NCBI RefSeq assembly: GCF_015711605.1
Contig: NZ_JABTEZ010000002.1
Location: 1,550,001-1,614,000, forward strand
Reading direction: 5' to 3'
DNA length: 64,000 nucleotides
DNA from: Planomonospora sp. ID67723
Lineage (GTDB): Bacteria > Actinomycetota > Actinomycetes > Streptosporangiales > Streptosporangiaceae
The notes below the pieces were generated by a model. It saw nothing but the letters and a program-made list of their open reading frames with translations. It did no database searches and had not been told where the DNA came from. Shown piece by piece: positions 8,963 through 18,223 of this stretch (the first letter of the stretch is position 1; every line of letters starts with the position of its first letter). The translations under genes and the position numbers were made by a program.

Positions 8963-10009
8963 GTGACCGCCGACGGCCTCGGAGAAGCCGGTGGCGGCCG
9001 GAGGCGGGCGGACGGGCGCAGTGACGGGCGGGCCCGGGCGGGGGAGCGTGACGACGGCCGCCCGGTTCTGCTGGCGCTGCGCGGCCTCGCGCTCGGGGAC
9101 CTGCTCACCGCGGTGCCCGCGCTGCGGGCGCTGCGGCGGGCGTTCCCGGAGCACCGGCTCGTGCTGGCCGCACCGTCGGCCCTGGCGGAGCTGCTGCCGA
9201 TGATCGGCGCCGTCGACGAGCTGCTGGACGTCTCGGGACCGGGACCGGTGCCCCTCGGCTCTCCCGGCATCGCGGTCAACCTGCACGGTCGCGGCCCGCA
9301 GAGCGTCGAGGCGCTGAGCCGTACCGGTCCGGGACGGTTGCTGACCCACGCCCACCCCGATTTCCCCGCCGTGCCCGGCCCCGAGTGGCGGGCCGGCGTG
9401 CACGAGGTGCGGCGATGGTGCGACCTGCTCGGCTGGTACGGCATCCCGGCCGACCCCGCCGACCTGCTCCTGACGGATCCCTCCGGCCCCTCCGGTCCTC
9501 CGGTCGCCGGGCCGGCCGGGGCGCGAACAGGGCCGGTCGTGGTCCATCCGGGAGCGGCCTCCCCTGCCAGGCGCTGGCCCCCGACACGGTTCGCCCTGGT
9601 AGTGGCAGGTCTGCGCCGTGCCGGGCATGATGTGGTGATCACGGGCAACGCCTCGGAACGGGAGCTCGCCCGCCAGGTGGCCGCCCTGGCGCACCTGCCC
9701 GCCGAGCACGTGCTGGCGGGCCGTACCGGGTTGCGGGAGCTGGCCGCGGTGGTGGCCGGCGCCCGGCTGGTCGTCTGCGGCGACACCGGGGTCGCCCACC
9801 TGGCCAGCGCGTGCGCCACGCCGTCCGTGGTGCTGTTCGGGCCCGTCGCACCCGCGCTCTGGGGCCCGCCGCCCACCGGGCCGCACATCGCCCTGTGGGC
9901 GGGGCGGTCCGGGGACCCCCATGGAAGCGAACCCGATCCCGGGCTGCTGCGGATCGACGTACCGGAGGTCCTCGACGCGGCCCTGAACCTGCTGGAGGTG
10001 AGCGTCTGA
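8963..10009 (+). CDS. Second family 9 (heptosyltransferase-like) glycosyltransferase
   Basis: 348 aa beginning at GTG 8963, with a disordered Gly/Arg-rich first 30 residues. The GT9 core has LLALRGLALGDLLTAVPALRAL, the donor-side VVVHPGAASPARRWP and CGDTGVAHLASACATPSVVLFGP, close in pattern to the first GT9. Two GT9 enzymes in one operon suggest two heptose (or related) additions. It is followed by a one-base TGATG overlap with the epimerase gene. Confidence 0.85.
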   Translation: MTADGLGEAGGGRRRADGRSDGRARAGERDDGRPVLLALRGLALGDLLTAVPALRALRRAFPEHRLVLAAPSALAELLPMIGAVDELLDVSGPGPVPLGSPGIAVNLHGRGPQSVEALSRTGPGRLLTHAHPDFPAVPGPEWRAGVHEVRRWCDLLGWYGIPADPADLLLTDPSGPSGPPVAGPAGARTGPVVVHPGAASPARRWPPTRFALVVAGLRRAGHDVVITGNASERELARQVAALAHLPAEHVLAGRTGLRELAAVVAGARLVVCGDTGVAHLASACATPSVVLFGPVAPALWGPPPTGPHIALWAGRSGDPHGSEPDPGLLRIDVPEVLDAALNLLEVSV

Positions 10010-10977
10010 TGAGCACACGACGTGCGGTGGTGACCGGCGGGGCCGGATTCCTCGGCTCCTACCTGTGCGAACGGCTGGTGGAACGGGGGACGGAGGTGAT
10101 CTGCATGGACAACTTCCTCACCGGCTCGCCGGACAACGTCGCCCACCTGATGGGCGGGCCGCTGTTCCGGCTCGTCGAATGCGACCTGACCGGGTTCGTC
10201 CACGTGTCCGGCGACGTCGACCTGGTGCTCCACTTCGCCTCCGCGGCGTCCCCGCTCGACTATCTGCGTCACCCGATCGAGACGCTCAAGGTCGGAAGCC
10301 TCGGAACGCTGCACGCCCTGGGCCTCGCCCGGGAGAAGGGCGCCCGGTTCGTGCTCGCCTCCACCAGCGAGGTCTACGGTGATCCGCTGGAGCACCCGCA
10401 GCGGGAGAGCTACTGGGGGAACGTCAACCCGGTCGGCCCGCGCAGCGTCTACGACGAGGCCAAACGCTTCGCCGAGTCACTGACGACGGCCTACCGCAAC
10501 TCCCACGGGACCGACACGGCGATCGTGCGGATCTTCAACACCTACGGGCCGAGGATGCGCCCGCACGACGGCCGCGCCATCCCCACCTTCATCCGCCAGG
10601 CGCTGTCCGGCGAGCCGATCACCGTGACCGGTGACGGCAGCCAGACCCGCTCCATCTGCTACGTGACCGACACGGTCGCGGGCATCCTCGCCCTGGCCGA
10701 CAGCGACTTCGCGGGCCCGGTCAACATCGGCAACCCCGCGGAGCTGACCATGCTCGCTCTCGCCGAGACCATCCGCGAGCTGACCGGCTCGTCCTCGCCG
10801 ATCGAATTCGTCGACCGTCCCGCCGACGACCCGGCCGTCCGGCGCCCGGACACCACCCTGGCCGCCTCCCGGCTGGACTGGCGGCCGGAGGTGGAGGCCG
10901 TCGACGGGCTGCGCCGCACCATTACCTGGGTCGCCGACAAACTCGGCGAGGAGCGGGATGCCCTGGCCAGCCGTTAG
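10009..10977 (+). CDS. NAD-dependent epimerase/dehydratase (UDP-glucuronate decarboxylase-like)
   Basis: 322 aa extended SDR. VVTGGAGFLGSYLCERL is the NAD-binding motif, LHFASAASPLDYLRHP and STSEVYGDP follow, and VGPRSVYDEAKRFAE carries the YxxxK pair in the form typical of UXS enzymes. UXS converts UDP-glucuronate to UDP-xylose, so the glycan might contain a pentose; a nucleotide-heptose epimerase role is the alternative, because the operon lacks hldD. Last gene of the operon; no strong terminator follows before the sensor kinase gene. Confidence 0.82.
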   Translation: MSTRRAVVTGGAGFLGSYLCERLVERGTEVICMDNFLTGSPDNVAHLMGGPLFRLVECDLTGFVHVSGDVDLVLHFASAASPLDYLRHPIETLKVGSLGTLHALGLAREKGARFVLASTSEVYGDPLEHPQRESYWGNVNPVGPRSVYDEAKRFAESLTTAYRNSHGTDTAIVRIFNTYGPRMRPHDGRAIPTFIRQALSGEPITVTGDGSQTRSICYVTDTVAGILALADSDFAGPVNIGNPAELTMLALAETIRELTGSSSPIEFVDRPADDPAVRRPDTTLAASRLDWRPEVEAVDGLRRTITWVADKLGEERDALASR

Positions 10978-11039
10978 GGCGTGTCCCGCCAGGCGCGGGG
11001 AGCGGCCCGCCGTGACCTGAGCCGCGGCGACGCCGCCGT

Positions 11040-11056
11040 CCGCATGTGGCATGCGG
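11040..11056. promoter_or_regulatory. Perfect inverted repeat upstream of the PAS kinase
   Basis: CCGCATG-TGG-CATGCGG, 7-base arms, ends 28 bases before the kinase ATG at 11085. It is a candidate operator or, if transcribed, a small hairpin in the leader. No ribosome site precedes the ATG, so the site may overlap the promoter of a nearly leaderless message. Confidence 0.4.
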
Positions 11057-11084
11057 CGACCGCCCGGCCGTGCGAAGCTTTGGT

Positions 11085-12236
11085 ATGCCCGATGCTGAAT
11101 TGTTCGACGAGAGCGGGCGCTCGCGCGGGTCCGGCAGGGGAGGGCCGGACCCGACCGGGCAGCACCCCGCCGAGCAGGCGCTGCGCGAGAGCGAGGAGCG
11201 CTTCCGCCTGCTGGTCCAGAGCGTCGTCGATTATGCGATCTTCATGCTCGACTCCGACGGCCGGATCGCGAGCTGGAACGCCGGCGCACAGCGGATCAAG
11301 GGCTACACGGCCGCGGAGGCCATCGGCAAGCACTTCTCGGTGTTCTACCCGCCGGAGGAAGTAGCCGCCGACAAGCCCGGCAGGGAGCTGAAGACCGCCG
11401 TCGTCGAGGGGCGGCTGGAGGACGAGGGCTGGCGGGTGCGCAAGGACGGCACCCGGTTCTGGGCGAACGTGGTCATCACCCCGCTGTTCGACGAGACCGG
11501 GCGGCTGCGCGGATTCGGCAAGGTCACCCGGGACATGACCGAGCGGCGCACCGCCGAACGCGCCCTGGACGAGCGGGGCAGGCTGCTGTCGCGCCTCGTC
11601 CAGGCCCAGGAGACCGAACGGCGCCGCATCGCCTGGAACGTGCACGAGGACACGATCCAGGCGATGGTCGCGGTCGGAATGCGTCTGCAGCTCCTGGCCG
11701 GCCGGCTGCCCGGCGAGCACGCCCCGGCGATGCGCCGGCTCAACGACGCCGTGGACGAGGCCGTCAGCCGCCTGCGCGGGCTGACCTTCCGCCTGCACCC
11801 GCCGGGCATCGACCGCGGCGGGCTGGTGGAGGGACTGTCCGGCTACCTCGACCAGATGATGGGGGAGGCGGGTCTGGCCTACGAGTTCCGGCACGACCTG
11901 GACCGCGAGCCGCCGTCCGAGGCCGCGATCACGGTCTTCAGGATCTGCCAGGAGGCGCTGGCCAACGTCGGCAAGCACGCCCGGGCGAAGAAGGTGACCG
12001 TGTCGCTGGTGTCGGCCGGCCACGGCGTGCTGGTGCGGGTCGCCGACGACGGCGTCGGCATCGGCCGGCCGGTCGACGCGCTGGTCCGGCCCGACCACTT
12101 CGGCCTGATCGACATGCGGGAGCGGGCGGAGACGGCGGGCGGCTGGTGGAGGATGCACGGGCAGCCGGGCGCCGGAACGACCGTGGAGTTCTGGGTGCCC
12201 GCGCTGGCGCACGGCGAGGGGGGTCCCCTGCTGTGA
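11085..12236 (+). CDS. PAS-domain sensor histidine kinase (NarL/DesK-type)
   Basis: 383 aa from the ATG of MPDAELF. A PAS domain spans about residues 30-145 (FRLLVQSVVDYAIFMLD ... DGTRFWANVVITPLFDETG). The HisKA_3 dimerisation helix follows with ERRRIAWNVHEDTIQ, where His is the predicted phosphoacceptor, and an HATPase region with RICQEALANVGKHA and ADDGVGIG. No membrane segment, so it senses a cytoplasmic signal, possibly redox or gas through PAS. Overlaps the receiver gene by 4 bases. The start lacks a clear ribosome site; an in-frame upstream ATG exists at 11046. Confidence 0.85.
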   Translation: MPDAELFDESGRSRGSGRGGPDPTGQHPAEQALRESEERFRLLVQSVVDYAIFMLDSDGRIASWNAGAQRIKGYTAAEAIGKHFSVFYPPEEVAADKPGRELKTAVVEGRLEDEGWRVRKDGTRFWANVVITPLFDETGRLRGFGKVTRDMTERRTAERALDERGRLLSRLVQAQETERRRIAWNVHEDTIQAMVAVGMRLQLLAGRLPGEHAPAMRRLNDAVDEAVSRLRGLTFRLHPPGIDRGGLVEGLSGYLDQMMGEAGLAYEFRHDLDREPPSEAAITVFRICQEALANVGKHARAKKVTVSLVSAGHGVLVRVADDGVGIGRPVDALVRPDHFGLIDMRERAETAGGWWRMHGQPGAGTTVEFWVPALAHGEGGPLL

Positions 12237-12616
12237 ACGCCGTGCCCAGGCGGCTGACCGTGCTCATCGGCGACGACGAGCCGATGATCCGGGAGGTGCT
12301 CCGGGAGGTGCTGCAGGCGGAGCCGGACCTCGACGTGGTCGCGGTCGCCCCGGACGCCGCCGAGACCGTCCGGCTCGCCGAACGGCACGCGCCGGCCGTC
12401 GTCATCCTGGACGTGCGGATGCCGGGCGGCGGGGCCGGCGCCGCCCGCGAGATCCTGCGCCGTTCGCCGGGGACCCGGGTCATGGCGTTCTCCGCCTACG
12501 GCGACACCGGCATCGTGGCGGAGATGCGGCGCGCGGGCGTGGCCGATTACCTCATCAAAGGTGTGCCGAACACCGAGATCGTGGCGGCGGTGCGGCGGCT
12601 GGCCGCCACCGGCTGA
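12233..12616 (+). CDS. Single-domain response regulator (receiver only)
   Basis: 127 aa from the GTG coupled to the kinase stop. The receiver fold shows acidic pair DDE near residue 14, phosphoacceptor D60 in VVILDVRMPGG, and lysine in DYLIKGV. There is no C-terminal LuxR-type helix-turn-helix although the cognate kinase is of the NarL family, where regulators normally bind DNA. It likely acts by protein contact or phosphotransfer. Confidence 0.85.
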   Translation: MNAVPRRLTVLIGDDEPMIREVLREVLQAEPDLDVVAVAPDAAETVRLAERHAPAVVILDVRMPGGGAGAAREILRRSPGTRVMAFSAYGDTGIVAEMRRAGVADYLIKGVPNTEIVAAVRRLAATG

Positions 12617-12632
12617 GCGGGCCGTCCCGGGC

Positions 12633-13565
12633 TCACGACCGTTCGGCGGCCGTGCCGGCCACGCCGGGCCGGGCGGTCACCGGCCGGGTGACGCCGAGAA
12701 GCTCCCCGAGACGGGCGGCGTTGCGCTGGGCGTTGTCGCGGCAGCAGTTGTTCATCAGGACATGGAGGGTCTCCGCCCGGCCGGAGAACTCCCGGAGCCT
12801 GGCCGCCCACCGCTCCAGCTCCGACTCGGAGTACAGGTAGGCGAAACGCTCCTCGATCTTCTTGCTGGCCCACTTCTCCGAATGGCCGTGGAAGCGCACC
12901 ACGGCCAGGTCGGCGGTGGCGGCCAGGATCGGCGGGACCGACGACGGGTGACCCTGGGGCATGTCGACGCTGACGTAGGGGATGCCGTTGGCGGACAGGA
13001 AGCCGAGCGTCTCCTCCGCGCCGTCCCCCTCCATCCAGGTGCGGTTGCGGAACTCCACGCAGGCGCGCAGCGGGGCGCAGCGCCGTACGGACTCCAGGAC
13101 GTGACGCCGGTTGCGCTCCCCGGCCGGGAACCACGGGGGGAACTGCAGCAGGACGGCGCCCAGCTTGCCCGCCTCGTGCAGAGGCGCGAGCGTGCCGAGG
13201 AAACGCCGCCACACCTCGTCGACGACCTCCGGGCCGAGGTCACGCGCGTAGAGGGTGCCGTCCGGGTCGCCGAGCCGTACCCGGATGTCCTTGTAGAGCG
13301 ACCTGGCGGGAGTGGGATGACCGGTGAGCAGGGAGAACGCCTTGACGTTGAAGGTGAATCCCGCAGGCGTGCGGTCCCGCCACGCCTCCACCGTCCTGAG
13401 CGCCGGCGGGTGGTAGTAGGTGGCGTCCACCTCGACCAGCGGGAACCGCCCGGCGTAGTAGGCCAGCCGTTCTGCGGGGGTCGAGGCGTCGGAGGGGTAC
13501 CAGCCCGAGTCGAGCAGCGACCGGTCGGTCCACGAGGCCGTACCCACCAGGATCGTCTCCGCCAT
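12633..13565 (-). CDS. DUF72 family protein
   Basis: 310 aa starting at MAETILVGTASWTD; GTASWTD is the N-terminal hallmark of DUF72 (YecE-like TIM-barrel proteins). Further family marks are FNVKAFSLLT, LLQFPPWF, VEFRNRTWM and LHVLMNNCCRDNA. The biochemical role of DUF72 is not established; phosphatase or nuclease links have been suggested by fold. It converges on the receiver gene (16-base gap) and faces DUF4383 across a palindrome. Confidence 0.85.
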   Translation of the reverse strand: MAETILVGTASWTDRSLLDSGWYPSDASTPAERLAYYAGRFPLVEVDATYYHPPALRTVEAWRDRTPAGFTFNVKAFSLLTGHPTPARSLYKDIRVRLGDPDGTLYARDLGPEVVDEVWRRFLGTLAPLHEAGKLGAVLLQFPPWFPAGERNRRHVLESVRRCAPLRACVEFRNRTWMEGDGAEETLGFLSANGIPYVSVDMPQGHPSSVPPILAATADLAVVRFHGHSEKWASKKIEERFAYLYSESELERWAARLREFSGRAETLHVLMNNCCRDNAQRNAARLGELLGVTRPVTARPGVAGTAAERS

Positions 13566-13592
13566 GCGACTGCCCCTGCCCACGGAGGCGGC

Positions 13593-13610
13593 CGTATCAC
13601 CGGTGATACG
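13593..13610. promoter_or_regulatory. 18-base perfect palindrome between DUF72 and DUF4383 genes
   Basis: CGTATCACCGGTGATACG reads identically on both strands. It lies 28 bases upstream of the DUF72 start and 80 upstream of the DUF4383 start, in the only shared regulatory gap of the divergent pair, as expected for a homodimeric repressor site. The cognate regulator is not identifiable here. Confidence 0.55.
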
Positions 13611-13689
13611 GGAGACCGTCGTTTATGACTATCCGCGGTCAGGGAGGGTAGCGAGGCCGGTCCAGAGGCATTCACATATGGGAGGCGTC

Positions 13690-14139
13690 ATGAACCCCTC
13701 GCCCGCACGCACCACCCCCCGGTCGCCGCTGCAACTCGCCGCGCTGGTCGTGGGAATCGTATTCCTTCTCGTCGGAGTCCTGGGTTTCATCCCCGGCATC
13801 ACGTCCAACGTCGACGAGCTCGAGTTCGCCGGGCATCAGTCGGACGCGCTGCTGCTGGGAGTCTTCGAGGTGTCGATCCTGCACAACATCGTCCACCTGC
13901 TGTTCGGGGTGGCCGGCGTCGCCCTCGCCCGCACCTGGGCCGGTGCCCGCAACTACCTCATCGGCGGCGGGGCGGTCTACCTGCTGCTCTGGCTGTACGG
14001 CATGCTGATCGCCCATGACAGCCCGGCCAACTTCGTCCCGCTCAACGCCGCGGACAACTGGCTGCACCTGTTCCTCGGCCTGGGCATGGTCGCGCTGGGC
14101 TTCCTGCTCGGCCGCCGCGCCGTCACCTCTCGCATCTGA
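13690..14139 (+). CDS. DUF4383 integral membrane protein
   Basis: 149 aa from an ATG with GGGAGG seven bases upstream. Four hydrophobic helices: about residues 15-36, 62-85, 92-112 and 122-142. The motif ILHNIVHLLFGVAG in helix 2 and DNWLHLFLGLGM in helix 4, with conserved His, is typical of the DUF4383 family common in actinobacteria. Function unknown. A strong hairpin terminator follows. Confidence 0.85.
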   Translation: MNPSPARTTPRSPLQLAALVVGIVFLLVGVLGFIPGITSNVDELEFAGHQSDALLLGVFEVSILHNIVHLLFGVAGVALARTWAGARNYLIGGGAVYLLLWLYGMLIAHDSPANFVPLNAADNWLHLFLGLGMVALGFLLGRRAVTSRI

Positions 14140-14163
14140 GGCGACCGCGGAGCCGGAGAAGCG

Positions 14164-14199
14164 GAGAAGGTCCCATGCGATGACGCATGGGACCTTCTC
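14164..14199. terminator. Bidirectional intrinsic terminator
   Basis: A perfect 16-bp stem (14164-14179 with 14184-14199) and a 4-base ATGA loop lie between the convergent DUF4383 and catalase genes. Such long perfect hairpins without a U-tract are the usual actinobacterial terminator form. Confidence 0.85.
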
Positions 14200-14243
14200 G
14201 CTGCCGAGGGGCCGCGCATGCGCCCCGGTACGGGCCCTGCGGC

Positions 14244-16316
14244 CTACGCGGGAACGCTGTCGGCCGCGCGTTCCGGGTGGCGGTGGGCGGCCACGGCCGT
14301 GCCGAAGGCCTCGATGAAGTCCTCCATGTCCCCTGTGGTGCCGACCACCACGCCCGGGTGAGGACCGGGCCCGAGCCCGGCGGTCTCGAGCAGCAGGGAC
14401 CCGGCGCCGAGGGCGCCCACCGCCTTGCCGTGCTTGAACGCCTCGGCGACGTAGTGCACGGCCTCGCCGTCCATGCTCAGCGTCCGGGCCGACTCCTGTC
14501 CGCCGGGCACCAGGACGGCGTCGTAGAGCACCGAGGCCATGGTGTTCAGCGCGTGGGTCACCGGGACCGGCTCGCCGCCTTCTCCTCGTACGGCGCCGCC
14601 CCGCGGGGCCAGGACCTCGCACATCGCGCCCATGGTGACGATCGCCGCCCGTACGGCCTCCACCTGGGCGGCGTCCACGCCGTCGGCCACCAGGACCGCG
14701 ACTTTCCGGGTGGCGGCGCTCTGCACAGGGGCGTGCGCCTGGCTGAGCGCGGGGGAGCTGCGGCCGTGGTTGGGCACGGCGGGCGCGGGCGGGGCGGCGA
14801 CCCCGATGCCCGCGGCGACTTCGGCGGCCAGGTCGTGGTCGACGTTGTTGAGGTTGCGGATGACGCCCTCGCGGATGGAGGGCCGCACCACCCTGCCGAG
14901 CTCGAAGCGGAAGGCGGCGACGATGTGCTTCTTCTCCCAGGCGGACATGCTGTTCCAGAACAGGGTCGCCTGGCTGTAGTGGTCGGCGAAGCTCGCACTG
15001 CGCCTGCGGATCTTGTTGCCGTCCACCCGCTCCTGGAAGTGCGTGTAGGCGCCGGGCTCACCGACCGCGGGGCGGCCTCCGCCGGTGGAGTTGGGGTGGT
15101 AGCTCGCCTGTCCCCGCGGGATGGTCATCTGGTGGTAGCCGTCGCGGTGGTGGTTGCGCACGTCGGCCAGGGGCCGGTTGATCGGAATCTGCGGGAAGTT
15201 CGGGCCGCCGAGCCGGATGAGCTGGGTGTCGAGATAGGAGAAGAGCCGGCCCTGCAGCAGGGGGTCGTTGGTGAAGTCGATGCCCGGGACGACGTTGCCG
15301 ATGTGGAAGGCGACCTGCTCGGTCTCGGCGAAGAAGTTGTCGGGGTTGCGGTCGAGTACCAGCCGCCCGACCGGCCGGACGGGCACCTGCTCCTCAGGGA
15401 TGATCTTGGTGGCGTCGAGCAGGTCGAAGTCGAAGGCGTGCTCGTCCTCCTCGGCCACGAGCTGCACGCCGAGCTCCCACTCGGGGAGGTTGCCGGTCTC
15501 GATGGCCTCCCACAGGTCCTTGCGGTTGAAGTCCGGGTCCTTCCCCGCGATCTTCTGGGTCTCGTCCCAGACCAGCGAGTGGATGCCGAGCCTGGGCTTC
15601 CAGTGGAACTTCACGAACGTGCCCCGGCCGGCGGCGTCGACCAGCCGGAAGGTGTGCACGCCGAAGCCCTGCATCATCCGGTAGCTGCGGGGGAGCGCCC
15701 GGTCCGACATCAGCCACATCATCATGTGGGTGGTCTCCGGCTGGAGCTGCACGAAGTCCCAGAGGGTGTCGTGGGCCGAGGAGGCCTGCGGGACCTCGTT
15801 GTGCGGCTCGGGCTTGACGGCGTGCACGAAGTCGGGGAACTTGATCGCGTCCTGGATGAAGAAGACCGGGATGTTGTTGCCGACCAGGTCGAAGTTGCCC
15901 TGCGGGGTGTAGAACTTCACCGCGAAGCCGCGTACGTCCCGGACGGTGTCGGCCGAGCCGCGCGAGCCCGCCACGGTGGAGAAGCGGACGAACACCGGCG
16001 TCCGCGTCCCGGGCGAGGTGAGGAACTCCGCGCGGGTGAAGGCGGCCAGGGAGTCGTCGTAGGGCTCGAAGTAGCCGTGCGCGGCCGCTCCCCGGGCGTG
16101 GACCACCCGCTCGGGGATGCGCTCGTGGTCGAAGTGGGTGATCTTCTCCCGGAAGTGGAAATCCTCCATCAGCGTCGGGCCGCGCTCACCCGGGCGGAGT
16201 GAGTTGTCGGTGTCGTCCACCCTGGCGCCCTGGTCGGTGGTGAGGGAGGTGTCCTGGTAGTCGACCCGTACGTCGTCCAGTTGCCGGTCCTTGTCCGTGC
16301 GGCCGTCACCGATCAT
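14244..16316 (-). CDS. katE: Large-subunit catalase HPII with C-terminal DJ-1/PfpI-like domain
   Basis: 690 aa, the length class of clade 2 catalases. Start chosen at [10 protein letters not shown], preceded by AGGAGG. Heme-pocket residues: H73 in [16 protein letters not shown]147 in [13 protein letters not shown], and the proximal Tyr in RLFSYLDTQ. Residues about 540-690 form the flavodoxin/DJ-1-like C-terminal domain ([29 protein letters not shown]). It breaks down hydrogen peroxide in the cytoplasm, probably in stationary or osmotic stress. It stands alone, with a 175-base gap upstream that holds no gene. Confidence 0.95.
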   Translation of the reverse strand: MIGDGRTDKDRQLDDVRVDYQDTSLTTDQGARVDDTDNSLRPGERGPTLMEDFHFREKITHFDHERIPERVVHARGAAAHGYFEPYDDSLAAFTRAEFLTSPGTRTPVFVRFSTVAGSRGSADTVRDVRGFAVKFYTPQGNFDLVGNNIPVFFIQDAIKFPDFVHAVKPEPHNEVPQASSAHDTLWDFVQLQPETTHMMMWLMSDRALPRSYRMMQGFGVHTFRLVDAAGRGTFVKFHWKPRLGIHSLVWDETQKIAGKDPDFNRKDLWEAIETGNLPEWELGVQLVAEEDEHAFDFDLLDATKIIPEEQVPVRPVGRLVLDRNPDNFFAETEQVAFHIGNVVPGIDFTNDPLLQGRLFSYLDTQLIRLGGPNFPQIPINRPLADVRNHHRDGYHQMTIPRGQASYHPNSTGGGRPAVGEPGAYTHFQERVDGNKIRRRSASFADHYSQATLFWNSMSAWEKKHIVAAFRFELGRVVRPSIREGVIRNLNNVDHDLAAEVAAGIGVAAPPAPAVPNHGRSSPALSQAHAPVQSAATRKVAVLVADGVDAAQVEAVRAAIVTMGAMCEVLAPRGGAVRGEGGEPVPVTHALNTMASVLYDAVLVPGGQESARTLSMDGEAVHYVAEAFKHGKAVGALGAGSLLLETAGLGPGPHPGVVVGTTGDMEDFIEAFGTAVAAHRHPERAADSVPA

Positions 16317-16491
16317 CGATCCTCCTGGTGCGTGGTCGGGCAGGAGGCGTCCCGCCCACGGAGCGGCATACCCCTCGCGTGCCAGGGGAGGGGAAAGAGC
16401 ACGGCCTGATACCGTCTCCCGCCCGGCGCGGGACGGTCCGCCTCCGTCGGAGGATCCGAGGCCAGAGGGTCCGGGATCAGGGGGTCCGGGA

Positions 16492-17556
16492 TCAGGGGAT
16501 CCGGGCCATGTCCCGTTTCCCGGCCCCGCTCGCCAGCTCACCGATCCGCCCGGGTCCCCCGGTCTGCGGGGAGAGCGGCGGTGTGGCCATGCCGGCCACG
16601 GTGCGCAGGCCCTCCAGCAGCTCGCGGAAGGCGTCGGTCGCCGAGTACCGGGGCTGCCAGCCGAGCTCGGCCCGGGCCCGGGAGATGTCCATGATCGGCA
16701 GCGCGAGCACCATGTCGAGCAGTTCCGGGGCGGCGGGCACCAGTCGCATCCGCCAGGCGGCGGATACGGCACCGCGCAGCAGCCCGGCGGGGACGGGCAC
16801 CCGGCGGGCGCCGAGGAGCTCGGCCAGCACCGCGGGGTCGATCACCGGGTCCGCGGCGATGTTGAAGGCGCCCGAGGCGTCGCCGACCACCGCCAGGCGG
16901 TAGGCCTCGCCGATGTCGTCGCCGTGGACCGCCTGGAACCGGAGGGCGGGGATGTCCGGGACGAAGGGGATCAGGCCGGGCCGTACGAGCCGCTGGGGCA
17001 GGAAAGGTCCGGCGAACAGCCGCCGCTGCTCGGTGGCTGCCTCCCGCTTGAAGATGAAACCGGGGCGCAGCCGTACCACCCGGATCTCCGGATGGCTCTG
17101 CTCGAAGGAGTCCAGGGCTCGTTCCACGTAGGCCTTCTCCCGGCCGTAAGCGGCGCCGGGCCAGCCGTGGGTGGGCCAGTCCTCGGAGACGGGGCGGTCC
17201 TTCGGCCCGGGGGAGTAGGCGCCCACGGAGGAGGCGTACACCAGGGCGGGCACCTTCGCCCGGGCGGCCGCCGCGAAGACGCGGAGGCTGCCCAGCGCGT
17301 TGACGTGCCAGGTCGTCAGCGGGTCGCGGGTCGGCTGGAACAGCCAGGCCAGGTGCACGACCGCGTCCGAGCCCTCGAAATGCGGTGCCAGGTCACCGGT
17401 GGAGACGTCCACGGAACGCCATTCGGTCTTCTCCGGGCACCAGGAAGGCGTCCTGCGGGCCAGGCCGAGGACGGAGGTGACGTTTTTGTCGGCGATCAGG
17501 GCGGACACCACGCTCGTGCCCACGTTCCCGGTCGCCCCGACGACTGTTACACGCAT
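16492..17556 (-). CDS. NAD-dependent epimerase/dehydratase family protein
   Basis: 354 aa. The N-terminus MRVTVVGATGNVGTSVV is an NAD(P)-binding motif of atypical/extended SDRs; VYASSVGAYSPG and YGREKAYVE supply the Tyr-Lys pair. The family is common in actinomycetes and not linked to one reaction. Its 3' end carries an imprecise direct repeat of GGATCAGGGGxTCCG (about 16463-16500) that encodes little of importance and spills over the stop. It is transcribed toward katE. Confidence 0.82.
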   Translation of the reverse strand: MRVTVVGATGNVGTSVVSALIADKNVTSVLGLARRTPSWCPEKTEWRSVDVSTGDLAPHFEGSDAVVHLAWLFQPTRDPLTTWHVNALGSLRVFAAAARAKVPALVYASSVGAYSPGPKDRPVSEDWPTHGWPGAAYGREKAYVERALDSFEQSHPEIRVVRLRPGFIFKREAATEQRRLFAGPFLPQRLVRPGLIPFVPDIPALRFQAVHGDDIGEAYRLAVVGDASGAFNIAADPVIDPAVLAELLGARRVPVPAGLLRGAVSAAWRMRLVPAAPELLDMVLALPIMDISRARAELGWQPRYSATDAFRELLEGLRTVAGMATPPLSPQTGGPGRIGELASGAGKRDMARIP

Positions 17557-17608
17557 ATCCCCCGGATGCCCCGGGAGGGCCGGGATAAGCGCCCGGCCGC
17601 CGTCGGCG

Positions 17609-17977
17609 TCAGAACTCCGCCGAGGCGAATCTCTCCGGCTTTCCCCGGGTGAGCGCGGCGCCGAGCGTGGGGTAGAGGTCGAAGGCGGCGTCGAGCCCGG
17701 TGAGCCTCATGATCCTGCGGGGCACGGGGTTCAGGCAGCACAGGGCGCAGCTGCCGCCGCAGCGGTGGGCCCTGCTGGACGCCTGGACCAGGAGCCGCAG
17801 GCCGGACGAGTCGATGAAGTTCATGGACGACAGGTCGAAGAGCAACCGCGGCGGGGTGGCCGTGAACGCCTCGTCGATCTGAGCGCTGAGCATCGCCGCC
17901 TCGGTTTTGTCGACCTCCCCGACGATCGTGATGATGGTGAAGTCGTTGCGGTGCTCCCTGCTGATCTCCAGCGTCAT
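17609..17977 (-). CDS. STAS-domain anti-sigma factor antagonist
   Basis: 122 aa from MTLEISREH, with GGAG six bases upstream; a longer frame to 18079 is less likely. The STAS signature is LLFDLSSMNFIDSSGLRLLVQAS, in which the Ser of DSSG is the site phosphorylated by anti-sigma kinases. It likely partner-switches with a SpoIIAB/RsbW-type kinase encoded elsewhere. Located beside a catalase and stress enzymes, a sigma-B-like stress role is plausible but inferred. Confidence 0.87.
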   Translation of the reverse strand: MTLEISREHRNDFTIITIVGEVDKTEAAMLSAQIDEAFTATPPRLLFDLSSMNFIDSSGLRLLVQASSRAHRCGGSCALCCLNPVPRRIMRLTGLDAAFDLYPTLGAALTRGKPERFASAEF

Positions 17978-18223
17978 AGGTGGCTCCAGAGGCGGCATGA
18001 TCGCAGCGGTCCCGGAATCTCCGGACCCGCTCATGCGCCTGATCCCCCCAGTCTCGCCCCTGTGACGGTGCGGGCACAAGGCGGAGCGGGCGGCTGCCGT
18101 CTCCGCAGGTCCCCCGTCGGCCGGGCCGCCGCCGCTGCGCGATCCGCCTCGGCCGGAGTGATCTGTTTGTCCCTTTCCTCAAGGGTATGGAGAAGCCCGT
18201 GCAGCTCAGGCCAAGGAGGAGAT

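Noticed and set aside
14187-16202. 671-aa plus-strand frame over katE
   Set aside because: It mirrors the catalase gene and has the Val/Gly/Asp/His-rich composition of antisense frames.
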